From Geodermatophilus marinus (lineage in GTDB: Bacteria > Actinomycetota > Actinomycetes > Mycobacteriales > Geodermatophilaceae): 64,000 bases of DNA. Positions within the stretch are counted from its first letter, which is position 1. Every line of letters starts with the position of its first letter. This document shows positions 9,241 through 17,626 of this stretch, piece after piece. The stretch covers positions 51,847 to 115,846 of the forward strand of contig NZ_QVQH01000014.1 in assembly GCF_003428645.1 (NCBI RefSeq), read 5' to 3'. The notes under the pieces were generated by a model. That model saw only the letters and a program-made list of their open reading frames with translations. It did not search any database and was not told the origin of the DNA. A program made the position numbers and the translations under genes.

Positions 9241-10164
9241 ATGGCAGCGCAGGTCAGCTGGGGTGACCTCCGGTTGCTCGAGCTGATCGTCAGCGTGTCC
9301 GAGCACGGCAGCCTGGGGGCCGGCGCTCGCGCCGTGGGCATGGCCCAGCCCAATGCCAGCCGTGCGGTCGCCCGGTTCGAGCGCGCCAGCGGGGTGCGGG
9401 TGCTGCGGCGCTCGGCCCGCGGGTCGACCCTCACGCCCGAGGGCGCCCTGGTCGTGGACTGGGCGCGAGGCGTGCTGGATGCCGCGGACCGGCTCAGCAC
9501 CGGGCTCGAGGCCCTGCGAGCCGGTGGCGGCCACCGGCTCGGCATCGCCGCGAGCATGACCGTGGCGGAGTACCTGGTGCCGGTCTGGCTCGCCGAACTG
9601 CGACGGCACCACCCGGAGGTGCGCGTGGCGCTGGCCGTGCAGAACTCGGCGGAGGTCGCCGCCGGGGTAGCGGCCGGTGGCTACGACGTCGGCTTCGTGG
9701 AGTCTCCCGAGCTGCCCGGCGGCCTGCACCGGGCACCGGTCGGTGCCGACGAGCTGGTGGTCGTCGTGCACCCCGGCCACCCCTGGGCCCGCCGGCGCGC
9801 GCCGGTCCCGGCAGCCGAGCTGGCCGCCACGCCGCTGGTGGTGCGCGAGACGGGGTCGGGCACCCGCACCGCGCTGGAGGCCGCGCTCGGCGGACCGGCC
9901 GCGATGGCGGAGCCGGCGCTGGCCCTGACCAGCAACGCCGCCGTGCGGCTGAGCGTGGTGGCCGGTGGGCCGCCCGCGGTGCTCAGCGCGCTGGCGGTGG
10001 CCGCTTCCGTCGCCGCGGGCGAACTGCACCGGGTGCCGGTCACGGGCGTGGACCTGCGCCGGGAGCTGACCGCGGTCTGGGCCGGGCCACGGCGGCTGGA
10101 CGGGGAGGCCGGGGACCTGGTCCGCATCGCGCAGCGCCGGGCCGCGGTCCCGCGGAACCGTTGA
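9241..10164 (+). CDS. LysR family transcriptional regulator
   Basis: A 307-residue LysR-type regulator. The winged-helix DNA-binding domain is at the N-terminus (ELIVSVSEHGSLGAGARAVGMAQPNASRAVARFE), followed by a periplasmic-binding-like effector domain starting around RLGIAASMTVAEYLVP. It is divergent from the yeiH-type exporter and probably controls it. ATG 9241 is preferred over ATG 9220 because the shorter N-terminus fits the family and keeps the divergent promoter free. Confidence 0.87.
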   Translation: MAAQVSWGDLRLLELIVSVSEHGSLGAGARAVGMAQPNASRAVARFERASGVRVLRRSARGSTLTPEGALVVDWARGVLDAADRLSTGLEALRAGGGHRLGIAASMTVAEYLVPVWLAELRRHHPEVRVALAVQNSAEVAAGVAAGGYDVGFVESPELPGGLHRAPVGADELVVVVHPGHPWARRRAPVPAAELAATPLVVRETGSGTRTALEAALGGPAAMAEPALALTSNAAVRLSVVAGGPPAVLSALAVAASVAAGELHRVPVTGVDLRRELTAVWAGPRRLDGEAGDLVRIAQRRAAVPRNR

Positions 10165-10171
10165 TCCCCGG

Positions 10172-10960
10172 TCAGCGACCGATCAGCCGCTGGTGGCCGG
10201 CGTGCGCCTTCTCCAGCAGCGCGGCGCGTTCGGGACCGCTGCGCTTGGCCGCGACCGCGTCGTTGCCTCCGGCGATCCACACCGGACCGTGGGGCAGGTG
10301 CGCCAGGCCCTCTCGTGCGACGTCGTCGGGCTCGGCCACGATCAGCCCCGGGACGGAGAAGTCCAACCCGGCCCGCTCCATCGCCGGCGTGCGGGTGACG
10401 CCCAGCACCAGTTCCAGGACGTGCACCCCGTGCTCGCGGAGCTCCAGCCAGAGCCCTTCGGCGAACACCCGCCCGAAGGCCTTGGCCGCCGAGTAGACCG
10501 CGGTGTGGGCGGTGCCCAGGTAACCGGCCAGGGAGCCGACGAGCAGGATCCCGCCGCGCCCGCGCAGCTTCATCCGCCCCCCGAAGTGGTGGGTGAGGGC
10601 GAGCTGGGCGGTGATGTTGAGGTCGATGACCCCCTGGAAGCGCTCCAGGTCACCGTCGACGAAGTCGCTCCCGTAGCTGTTCGCCCCGGCGTTGAAGACC
10701 AGCAGCCCGACCTCGACGTCGTCGGTGGCCTCCCGGATGGCCTTTACCGCGCCGGGATCGAGCAGGTCCAGCTCGAGGGTCCGGACCGTCACGCCCTTCG
10801 CCCGTACCGCGTCAGCGGTCTCGGCGAGCGGCCCGGGCTTGCGGGCGATGAGCACCAGGTTGATCCCGGCGTCCGCGAGCTGCTGGGCGAACGCTGCACC
10901 CACGCCCTCGGAGCCGCCGGCGATGACCGCCCAAGGGCCGTAGGTGGCAGCGTCGATCAT
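10172..10960 (-). CDS. Short-chain dehydrogenase/reductase
   Basis: A 262-residue classical SDR with cofactor motif AGGSEGVGAAFAQQ (a GGSEGVG variant), NAGAN, serine in VGSLAGYLG and catalytic YSAAK. It is the last gene of a minus-strand group behind kshA and the small CxxC protein. A role as hydroxysteroid or hydroxyacyl-CoA dehydrogenase is likely from context, but the substrate cannot be assigned. Confidence 0.8.
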   Translation of the reverse strand: MIDAATYGPWAVIAGGSEGVGAAFAQQLADAGINLVLIARKPGPLAETADAVRAKGVTVRTLELDLLDPGAVKAIREATDDVEVGLLVFNAGANSYGSDFVDGDLERFQGVIDLNITAQLALTHHFGGRMKLRGRGGILLVGSLAGYLGTAHTAVYSAAKAFGRVFAEGLWLELREHGVHVLELVLGVTRTPAMERAGLDFSVPGLIVAEPDDVAREGLAHLPHGPVWIAGGNDAVAAKRSGPERAALLEKAHAGHQRLIGR

Positions 10961-11047
10961 GGCGAACCTTCTTTCCTCGGCGCGCGAAGGTGCCCCAGCC
11001 GGCCCGGGAGCCGGACCGACGGGGGCGCGATCGTCGTGGTCGTCGAT

Positions 11048-11323
11048 TCAGTAACCGTCGTCGAGGACCGGGATCAGCCCGGAGGTGGCGGCCTCGGCGA
11101 TCGAAGCCCGCAGCGACGCGCAGGCCTCGAAGAAGTCCCCGTTGGGTCCGGGTCCCGCGGTGGCGGCGCGGCGTTCCTCGCAGGCGGTGAGGGCGTCGGC
11201 GTTCCACTGGACGCTGGTCTGGTGCCAGCTACCCTTGCGCACCTCGACCCGCGCCGCGCAGCGCCGGCAGGTGACCTCCTGCATCGGGGTGTCGAGGAGC
11301 CGGTTGTCCGGCCGCACCGCCAT
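11048..11323 (-). CDS. Small conserved CxxC protein coupled to kshA
   Basis: A 91-residue protein whose ATG overlaps the kshA stop (TGATG), so it is translationally coupled to the oxygenase. The N-terminus has MAVRPDNRLLDTPMQEVTC, then a CRRC pair followed by two further single cysteines around residues 48 and 69. Similar small proteins are, from memory, found beside kshA in other actinobacteria, sometimes labelled ferredoxin; the cysteine spacing does not match a classic Fe-S ferredoxin. A zinc or Fe-S accessory role is possible. Function unknown. Confidence 0.7.
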   Translation of the reverse strand: MAVRPDNRLLDTPMQEVTCRRCAARVEVRKGSWHQTSVQWNADALTACEERRAATAGPGPNGDFFEACASLRASIAEAATSGLIPVLDDGY

Positions 11324-12501
11324 CAGACCGACTGACCCGCTGCCCAGGCAGCCGGCGTGTCCTCGGCGGCTGCCCGGCGGGCGAGGTTCGCCTCGACCTC
11401 CCGGCGCCACGCCTCGTTGGGCTTGCTGGTGTCCATCTCGTACTCGAACCGCTCGACCATCTCCGGCGTGACATCGGCGACGTCGACGTAGAACTGCTCG
11501 TACCAGCGTCGCAGCTGGTACACGGGGCCGTCCTCCTCGCACAGCAGCGGGTTGTCGATCCGGGTCTTGTTCTTCCAGATCTCGACGTCCTGCTCGAAGC
11601 CCTGCCGGATGAAGTCACCCGTTCCGATGGCCAACTTCTCGGCGGCGTCTCCGGGCAGGTGCTCGGAGCGCTTGACGATCACGCCGTACTGCAGGACGAA
11701 CGAGTTGGCGTCGATGGGGTAGTGGCAGTTGATCAGCACGGACTCGAGGTCCATGTTGTCGTAGTGGTAGGTCAGGTCGTCGATCATGAACGACGGTCCG
11801 TGGTAGGCGGCCACCGACGTGTTGCCGATGAGCTTGGGCTGTCCCTCCTTGGCCGGTGGGCGGACGTCCTCCCGCCCCACGCCGTTCTGGATCTGCGTGG
11901 CGACCGGACCCTCGAAGATCGTCTTGAAGTAGGTCGGGAACGAGCCGTGCACGTAGAAGAAGTGCGCCATGTCGACGATGTTGTCGATGACCTCACGGCA
12001 GTTGGTGTCCACCACGGTGTAGTACCAGCGCCAGTCGGTCCACTCGTCACTGGTCGCGCCCTCGATGCGCGGGATCGTGACGTCGGCCGGCGGAGGGTTG
12101 CCTTCCGGGTCGTTCCAGACGAAGAGCATCCCGTCCTGCTGCAGGGTCGGCCAGGCAGCCGTCCGCGCCCGCAGGGGTACCCGCCGGCTGTAGGGGATCT
12201 GCTTGCACCTGCCGTCGCCGCCCCAGCGCCAGTCGTGGAACGGGCAGGCGACCTCGTTGCCCTTCACGGTGCCCTGCGACAGATCGCCACCCATGTGCCG
12301 GCAGTAGGCGTCGAGGACGTTGACGGAGCCGTCCTCGCCCTGGAAGACGACGAGCTTCTGCCCGAACGCCCGGATGGAGTGCGGCGTGCCGTCGGCGAAG
12401 TCGCGGATCAGCCCGAGGCAGTGCCAACCACGCGCGAATCGTGCCGGTGCCGCCTCGGCCTCGATGCGGCGGATCCCGTCCCTGTCCTGCACAGCGGTCA
12501 T
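11323..12501 (-). CDS. kshA: 3-ketosteroid 9alpha-hydroxylase oxygenase KshA
   Basis: A 392-residue Rieske non-haem iron oxygenase. With KshB it hydroxylates C9 of ADD/4-AD-type steroids, which with KstD action opens ring B. The Rieske ligands are in DAYCRHMGGDL and ACPFHDWRW; the mononuclear iron site is in CREVIDNIVDMAHFFYVHG followed by SFPTYFKTIFEG, a KshA signature. The length matches mycobacterial KshA. It is the first gene of a minus-strand group with the small CxxC protein and an SDR, and is divergent from the second hsaA-like gene. Confidence 0.95.
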   Translation of the reverse strand: MTAVQDRDGIRRIEAEAAPARFARGWHCLGLIRDFADGTPHSIRAFGQKLVVFQGEDGSVNVLDAYCRHMGGDLSQGTVKGNEVACPFHDWRWGGDGRCKQIPYSRRVPLRARTAAWPTLQQDGMLFVWNDPEGNPPPADVTIPRIEGATSDEWTDWRWYYTVVDTNCREVIDNIVDMAHFFYVHGSFPTYFKTIFEGPVATQIQNGVGREDVRPPAKEGQPKLIGNTSVAAYHGPSFMIDDLTYHYDNMDLESVLINCHYPIDANSFVLQYGVIVKRSEHLPGDAAEKLAIGTGDFIRQGFEQDVEIWKNKTRIDNPLLCEEDGPVYQLRRWYEQFYVDVADVTPEMVERFEYEMDTSKPNEAWRREVEANLARRAAAEDTPAAWAAGQSV

Positions 12502-12573
12502 TCCCCGACCATCCCCTCGAGTGCTGGTGCTCGAGCGCCAACGTAGGCCCGGTGCCCCGGCACGGGGTGGCGC

Positions 12574-12587
12574 GTCTCACTCATCGG
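12574..12587 (-). promoter_or_regulatory. Copy 2 of the shared 14-bp motif (kshA / hsaA2 divergent promoter)
   Basis: The minus strand reads CCGATGAGTGAGAC, 13 of 14 to CCGRTSAGYGGRAY. It lies almost centrally in the 163-bp gap, about 73 bp from the kshA start and 78 bp from the hydroxylase start. Confidence 0.48.
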
Positions 12588-12664
12588 AAAGGCTGCAGGG
12601 CGGAGCCGCGCCGCGGCGCACCATCGAATCCGTGCCACGCATCGACGCGCGAGGAGGAACCGGC

Positions 12665-13843
12665 ATGAGCGACACCGGAGGGACGACGGTGCACGCCCGG
12701 GTGGCCGCGCTGCTGCCCGGCATCGCCGATCGTGCCGTGGCGGCAGAGGAGACCTGCCGGGTGCCCGACGAGACGATGGCCGAACTGGTTGACGCGGGTG
12801 TCTTCCGCATGCTGCAGCCCAAGCGCTACGGAGGAGCGGAGTGCGACCCCACCGAGTTCTTCCGGGTGGTGCGGGCGGTTGCGGGGGCATGCGGCTCCAC
12901 CGGCTGGGTCACCTCGGTCGTCGGAGTCCACCCATGGCAGCTCGCGCTCTTCCCGGAGGGCGCCCAGGACGACGTCTGGGTCCCCGACCCGGACACCCTG
13001 GTCGCATCCAGCTACGCACCGGTGGGGCGCCTCACCGAGGTCGACGGTGGCTACCAGCTGACCGGCCGGTGGAGCTTCTCCTCCGGTTGCGATCACGCCG
13101 GCTGGGCCTTGCTCGGAGCCCTGGTGGTCGGCGTCCACGGCCGGCCGCTGGACTTCCTCACCGTGCTGGTGCCTCGCACGGACTTCGTGGTGCACGACGT
13201 CTGGGACGTGATGGGGCTGCGCGGGACCGGCAGCAACGACATCGAGGTCGCCGGCGCCTTCGTGCCGGAGCACCGGGTGCTGCGCAACTTCGAGCACTCG
13301 CAGTTGCGGGGGCCGGGGCAGCGGGCCAACCCCGGCCCGCTGTACCGGATGCCCTTCGGTGCCGTCTTCACCTCGGCGGTCACCGCTCCGCTCCTGGGCG
13401 CGGTCCAGGGGTGCTACGACTCCTATGTCGCCGCGATGCGCGACCGCGTCCGCCTGTCGCTGGGTGGTGGCCGCTTCGCCGAGGACCCGTTCGCGCAGGT
13501 CGCCGTCGCCCGGGTGGCGTCGGAGATCGACGCGGCCACGTTGCAGATGGACCGCAACATGAGCGAGCTGCACCGGAACGCGGCCACGGCGGAGGGCATC
13601 CCCATGGAGCTGCGACTGCGCACCCGCCGCGACCAGGTACGTGCCACCGAGCGCTCCCTAGCGGCCGCGGACCTGCTCTTCAAGACGGCCGGCGGCAACT
13701 CGCTGCGGAGGGGGAACCCGATCGAGCGTGCCTGGCGGGACGTGCACGCCGGCAGCGTGCACGTGGCCAACGACGTCGAGCGCACGCTCGCCCTCTACGG
13801 CAAGGGCGCTTTCGGCCTGGCGGTGGAGGACAACCTCATCTGA
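12665..13843 (+). CDS. Second HsaA-like flavin-dependent hydroxylase
   Basis: A 392-residue acyl-CoA-dehydrogenase-fold monooxygenase clearly paralogous to HsaA at 3739-4923: GVFRMLQPKRYGGAECDPTEFF, CGSTGWVTSVVGVHPWQ and WDVMGLRGTGSNDIEV align directly. It may hydroxylate the same type of phenol with a different side chain or ring substituent. The ATG at 12665 has a GAGGAGGAA ribosome-binding site. A longer upstream frame overlaps kshA and is rejected. It is divergent from kshA, separated by a copy of the shared motif. Confidence 0.87.
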   Translation: MSDTGGTTVHARVAALLPGIADRAVAAEETCRVPDETMAELVDAGVFRMLQPKRYGGAECDPTEFFRVVRAVAGACGSTGWVTSVVGVHPWQLALFPEGAQDDVWVPDPDTLVASSYAPVGRLTEVDGGYQLTGRWSFSSGCDHAGWALLGALVVGVHGRPLDFLTVLVPRTDFVVHDVWDVMGLRGTGSNDIEVAGAFVPEHRVLRNFEHSQLRGPGQRANPGPLYRMPFGAVFTSAVTAPLLGAVQGCYDSYVAAMRDRVRLSLGGGRFAEDPFAQVAVARVASEIDAATLQMDRNMSELHRNAATAEGIPMELRLRTRRDQVRATERSLAAADLLFKTAGGNSLRRGNPIERAWRDVHAGSVHVANDVERTLALYGKGAFGLAVEDNLI

Positions 13844-13906
13844 GCCGGATCGACACCCGTCCCCAGGTGGGGACCGGCGCCGATCATCCGCCGGCGGGCA
13901 GGGGGA

Positions 13907-15454
13907 TCAGGGCGTCCCCGTCATGTCCCGCACGGCGAGCGAGCTGAACACCATGGCGGTCCCGATCGGGATGCCGGGGCCTGGGTATACCGGCCCCGCC
14001 ATGGAGGCGCTGGTGTTGCCCGCGGCGTAGAGCCCGGGGATCGCGTCGCCGTCGGCGCGCAGCACCCGGGCATGCGGATCGGTGCGCAGCCCTCCCTTGG
14101 TGCCGAGATCGCTCAGCACCAGGCGGGCGGCGAAGTACGGCGCGGTGTCCACCGGGACGAGACAGGGGTTGGGTCCGTCGCCAGCGGCGAAGAACCGGTC
14201 GTAAGGGTCGTCACCGCGCCCGAAGTCCTCGTCGACGCCAGAGGCCGCGAACCCGTTGAACCGGTCGACCGTGGCGGTCAGCGCCGCCGCCGGGACGCCG
14301 ATCCTCCCGGCGAGGTCCTGGAGCGTTCCGGCGCGAACCCACGTGCCGGCGGCGAGGTGCACGTCGGCCGGCAGCGGGGGCAGCGAGATGGCCGGTAGCT
14401 CTCCGCCGGTCCGGGAGTCGAAGACGAGCCAGGACGGCACACGATCCGGCGCGGCCGCCATCTGCCGCCCCATCCGGTCGTACGGCAGGGACTCGTCGGC
14501 GTACCGGTGGCCGTTGCCGTCGACGATCAATCCGCCGCGGAGACCGAGCGTGAAGGCAGCCGAGCCATCGGGATGCAGGATCCCGGGGCACAACCACGCC
14601 TGGTCGAGCAGGTCGGTGGCCGCACCCAGGGCGACCGCCGCGCCGATCGGCTCCCCGGCCGCGGCCTCCGCCGGGGCCATCGACCACTCGGCCGCGCCCG
14701 GTACCCCGTGCGCGACGCGCATGGCCGTGTTCCGCTCGAAGCCGCCGGCCGCCAGCAGCACGCCGTGCCGGGCGCGCACCTCCACCGGGCCGTCGGCGGT
14801 CATGGCCATGACGCCGACCACGCGGCCGTCATCGGTGAGCAGGTCGGTCACGCGCGCTCCTGTGCGGATCGCCCCTCCCGCGCGGACGTAGGCCAGCAGC
14901 AGCCTTCCGATCAACGCCCGCCCCTGACTCAGGGGCGCGGAGCGCGCGTGGTCGCGACCGGCCCGGTCCCGGTCCACGGGCGGACGGATCAGCGCGGCGA
15001 GCTCGCCCAGTTCCGCGGCAGGAAGGTCGAGAGGGTTGATGGCCCGCCCGGCGTCCATCCGGCCCGGAGCGGCGAAGTAGTCAGGGAAGGGGCGCCACTC
15101 GAAGGCGATCGCGGGGTCGCGCTCGAGGAATTCGACCAGGACCGGCGCGTGCTCGACGAACGCGTCCTGGTGGGCGGCGGTGCCCTCCCCGATCAGCGCC
15201 CGCAGGTAGGTCCGCGCCGCCTCGGAGGAGTCGCCGATCCCGGCGCGCTCCTGCACCTGCGTGCCGGGCAGCCAGCACGCAGCGCCGGAGTAGGCCGAGG
15301 TGCCGCCCAGGCGGTCCGTGGCCTCGAGGACGACGACGGACCGTCCTCCAGCCGCTGCCACGAACGCTCCGGTCAGCGCCCCGGCCCCGGATCCCACGAC
15401 GACCACGTCGTACTCGCACTCCAGCGCATCGGTCGCCGCATCCCGTCCGTCCAC
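13907..15454 (-). CDS. kstD: 3-ketosteroid delta1-dehydrogenase KstD
   Basis: A 515-residue FAD enzyme that desaturates C1-C2 of 3-ketosteroids, the step that with KshAB leads to ring opening. The FAD motif is VVVGSGAGALTGAFVAAAGG with LGGTSAYSGAACWLPG after it; the C-terminus has LYAAGNTSASMAGP then VYPGPGIPIGTAMVF, containing the Tyr-x-Gly-Pro-Gly active-site segment of KstDs. GTG 15454 is chosen because GGAGGAGG lies just upstream; an ATG 36 bp earlier lacks such a site. It is divergent from the KstR-like regulator. Confidence 0.88.
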   Translation of the reverse strand: MDGRDAATDALECEYDVVVVGSGAGALTGAFVAAAGGRSVVVLEATDRLGGTSAYSGAACWLPGTQVQERAGIGDSSEAARTYLRALIGEGTAAHQDAFVEHAPVLVEFLERDPAIAFEWRPFPDYFAAPGRMDAGRAINPLDLPAAELGELAALIRPPVDRDRAGRDHARSAPLSQGRALIGRLLLAYVRAGGAIRTGARVTDLLTDDGRVVGVMAMTADGPVEVRARHGVLLAAGGFERNTAMRVAHGVPGAAEWSMAPAEAAAGEPIGAAVALGAATDLLDQAWLCPGILHPDGSAAFTLGLRGGLIVDGNGHRYADESLPYDRMGRQMAAAPDRVPSWLVFDSRTGGELPAISLPPLPADVHLAAGTWVRAGTLQDLAGRIGVPAAALTATVDRFNGFAASGVDEDFGRGDDPYDRFFAAGDGPNPCLVPVDTAPYFAARLVLSDLGTKGGLRTDPHARVLRADGDAIPGLYAAGNTSASMAGPVYPGPGIPIGTAMVFSSLAVRDMTGTP

Positions 15455-15559
15455 CCGTGCCTCCTCCGTGCGCCGCCTGCTCCAGGGCACTCAACCGGCG
15501 CACGGCAGGCGTCGTGGGCACGATCCCGTTCAGCGGTACGGCGGCGGGGGGATGCGGTG

Positions 15560-15573
15560 CCGGTCAGTATCAT
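15560..15573 (+). promoter_or_regulatory. Weak copy 3 of the shared 14-bp motif (kstD / TetR promoter)
   Basis: CCGGTCAGTATCAT matches the consensus CCGRTSAGYGGRAY at 11 of 14 positions, with the first nine perfect. It lies 36 bp before the TetR start and 106 bp before kstD. If real, the KstR-like regulator would sit next to its own site. Confidence 0.3.
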
Positions 15574-15608
15574 CCGACCGTCCGTGCCCCGACATCGCGA
15601 GGTAGACA

Positions 15609-16277
15609 GTGCCCAGGATCGCCGAGGCCCGCGAGGCGGCCGAGCCGACCTCGCCGAGCCAGAAGGCGCGGCACCGGCGCATCCTCCGGGCAGCAGCGGA
15701 CCTCGCTGCCGTCAAGGGGCTGGAAGAAGTGCAGATGCACGAGGTGGCCAAGGAAGCCGGTGTCGCCATCGGCACCCTCTACCGGTACTTCCCGTCCAAG
15801 ACCTATCTCTTCGCGGCCGTCATGGCCGAGCAGATCGACCTCCTCGACGCCCGGACCTCGCCGCCGCGTCCAGGACAGGCCCCCGAGGACGCGGTCTACG
15901 ACGTGCTGGTCGCCGCGACCCGCCAGCTCTTCCACCGGCCGACCTTGGCCCAGGCGCTGCTGCAGGCGCAGAACTCCGCCCATGCCGCCCGGGTGCCGGA
16001 GGCGGCCCGCAGCGACCGCACCACCCGTGACCTGCTCCTGCGTGCGCTCGGGGCGCCGGAGCCGACGGCGCAGGACGTCACCGCGGTCTGGCTGGTCATG
16101 CAGTGCTGGTACGGCCTGCTGACGTCCGCGCTCAACGGCCGCACCTCGCTCCCGGACGCCGAGGCCGACCTCCGGGTCGCCTGCCGGCTGTTGCTCGCCG
16201 GGCGGGGTTCGAGGCAGGCGGACGCCGAGCTCCCGATGACCGGGAACGCACGTCTCGGGAGCGAACCGGTCGGTTAG
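15609..16277 (+). CDS. TetR family regulator, KstR-like
   Basis: A 222-residue TetR repressor. The helix-turn-helix region (KGLEEVQMHEVAKEAGV, then IGTLYRYFPSKTYLFAAV) closely resembles KstR, the steroid-responsive repressor of cholesterol genes. The GTG start has a modest GGTAG site. It is divergent from kstD. No clear KstR box (TnnAACnnGTTnnA) was seen in the window, so its operator may differ; the 14-bp motif found here is one candidate. Ligand identity is inference. Confidence 0.8.
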   Translation: MPRIAEAREAAEPTSPSQKARHRRILRAAADLAAVKGLEEVQMHEVAKEAGVAIGTLYRYFPSKTYLFAAVMAEQIDLLDARTSPPRPGQAPEDAVYDVLVAATRQLFHRPTLAQALLQAQNSAHAARVPEAARSDRTTRDLLLRALGAPEPTAQDVTAVWLVMQCWYGLLTSALNGRTSLPDAEADLRVACRLLLAGRGSRQADAELPMTGNARLGSEPVG

Positions 16278-16321
16278 CGTCCGATTCTCGCCGGGCGACG
16301 CGAGAGGAGACGGGCGCAGCC

Positions 16322-16744
16322 ATGGACCACGAGGTCGTCCGCGACCGGTTCGCCGGCACCGATGTGCTGCTCACCGGCGCCGGCTCGGGCATCGGTCGCG
16401 CGACCGCGCTGCGACTGGTCGACGAGGGCGCCGACGTGTTCGCGGTCGACGCGAACGAGCGAGGCCTGGCGGCCACCGTTGCGGCGGCGTCCGGGCCGGG
16501 GCGGGTTGTTCTGCACGTCGCCGACGTCTCTGACGAGGCCGCCGTGGTGGCCGCCGTGCGCGGCGCTGTCTCGGCTCTTGACAAGCTCGACGGGCTGGAC
16601 TTCGGCTACTACGCCCGCATCCGCTCGCCGCTGGGGCCGGCGCAGCCCGAGCAGATCGCGGCGACGATCGCCTTTGCCGCGTCGCACGACGCCTCCTACC
16701 TCACCGGCGTCGACCTGCGGGTCGACCGCGGGTCCCACATCTGA
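16322..16744 (+). pseudogene. Short-chain dehydrogenase with central deletion
   Basis: A 140-residue open frame that joins an SDR N-terminus (TGAGSGIGRATALRL through about residue 90) directly to an SDR C-terminus (DFGYYARIRSPLG to DLRVDRGSHI). Against the paralog at 7337-8105, about 110 residues are missing, including the NAG motif, the catalytic serine and YxxxK. The frame stays open, so a shortened protein could be made, but it cannot be a normal dehydrogenase. It has an AGAGGAGA ribosome-binding site and follows the KstR-like gene by 44 bp. Confidence 0.8.
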
Positions 16745-16772
16745 TCGCCCGCCGACGAACCCCAGGAGACCC

Positions 16773-17546
16773 ATGTCCCGCCGCATCGCAGTCACCGGTT
16801 CCGCCTCCGGCATCGGCCAGGCCCTTGCCGAGCAGCTGACCGGAGCGGGCGACACCGTCATCGGGATCGACCTGAAGGACGCCGACGTCTGCGCCGATCT
16901 CGGCACGCCTACCGGGCGCACCCATGCCGTCGAGGCGGTGCTCGAGCGATGCGGGGGAGTGCTCGACGGGCTGGTCGCCTGCGCCGGGATCAACGTCCCC
17001 TCGCCGACGCTGGTGAGCGTCAACTTCTTCGGCGTCACCGCGCTGGCCGAGGGGCTGCGGCCGGCGCTGGCCGCAGCGGCCGCGCCGCGTGCCGCCGTCG
17101 TGGGGTCGATCTCGGGCACCCAGCCGGTCGATGAGGAGGTCGTGGCGGCCTGCCTGGCCGACGACGAGGCGGCCGCTCTTGCCCGGGCCGAGGTGGTGAT
17201 GGGGGAGGGGCCGCAGCGGCTGTACCCCTCGTCGAAGGCGGCTCTGGCCCGGTGGGTGCGGCGGTACTGCGTCATCCCGGAGTGGGCCGGCGCGGGTATC
17301 CCGGTGAACCTCGTCGCTCCCGGGGTGGTGCGCACCCCGATGAGCGCCGCGCTGTTCGCCGACGAGCGGATGAAGCAGGTCATGGACCGCGCAGTGCCCA
17401 TGCCGTTGAACGGGTACGCCGGCCCGGAGGTGATCGCCGAGGCGCTGAGCTGGCTGATCGGTCCGTCGAACACGCACATGACGGGCCAGGTGCTCTACGT
17501 CGACGGCGGCGCAGAGGTCAGCCTGCGGGGCCCGGCCGTCTTCTGA
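16773..17546 (+). CDS. hsdA: 3alpha-hydroxysteroid dehydrogenase/carbonyl reductase-like SDR
   Basis: A 257-residue SDR resembling Comamonas 3alpha-HSD/carbonyl reductase in length and diagnostic segments: TGSASGIGQAL, GIDLKDADVCADLGTPTGR, VSVNFFGVTAL, catalytic YPSSK and a MTGQVLYVDGGAE ending. The family interconverts 3alpha-hydroxy and 3-keto steroids, which would admit 3alpha-hydroxy compounds such as bile acids into the pathway. It starts 28 bp after the deleted SDR gene with a CAGGAGA site and ends at a strong terminator. Confidence 0.78.
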   Translation: MSRRIAVTGSASGIGQALAEQLTGAGDTVIGIDLKDADVCADLGTPTGRTHAVEAVLERCGGVLDGLVACAGINVPSPTLVSVNFFGVTALAEGLRPALAAAAAPRAAVVGSISGTQPVDEEVVAACLADDEAAALARAEVVMGEGPQRLYPSSKAALARWVRRYCVIPEWAGAGIPVNLVAPGVVRTPMSAALFADERMKQVMDRAVPMPLNGYAGPEVIAEALSWLIGPSNTHMTGQVLYVDGGAEVSLRGPAVF

Positions 17547-17574
17547 CCCGCTCGCCGGGCAGCTCCGAGCACGC

Positions 17575-17615
17575 GGAGAGGGCCCCTGCCGCCGACGGCG
17601 GCAGGGGCCCTCTCC
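17575..17615. terminator. Bidirectional terminator hairpin
   Basis: A perfect 19-bp inverted repeat with a 3-nt loop (GAC), between convergent hsdA-like (+) and Hsd4A-like (-) genes. There is no T-run, as is common in high-GC actinobacteria. Confidence 0.85.
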
Positions 17616-17626
17616 GGTGGACGGGG

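Noticed and set aside
10458..10467. GAAGGCCTTG resembling a KstR2 box
   Set aside because: It is in SDR coding sequence and has G in place of the first C of CAAG; regarded as chance.
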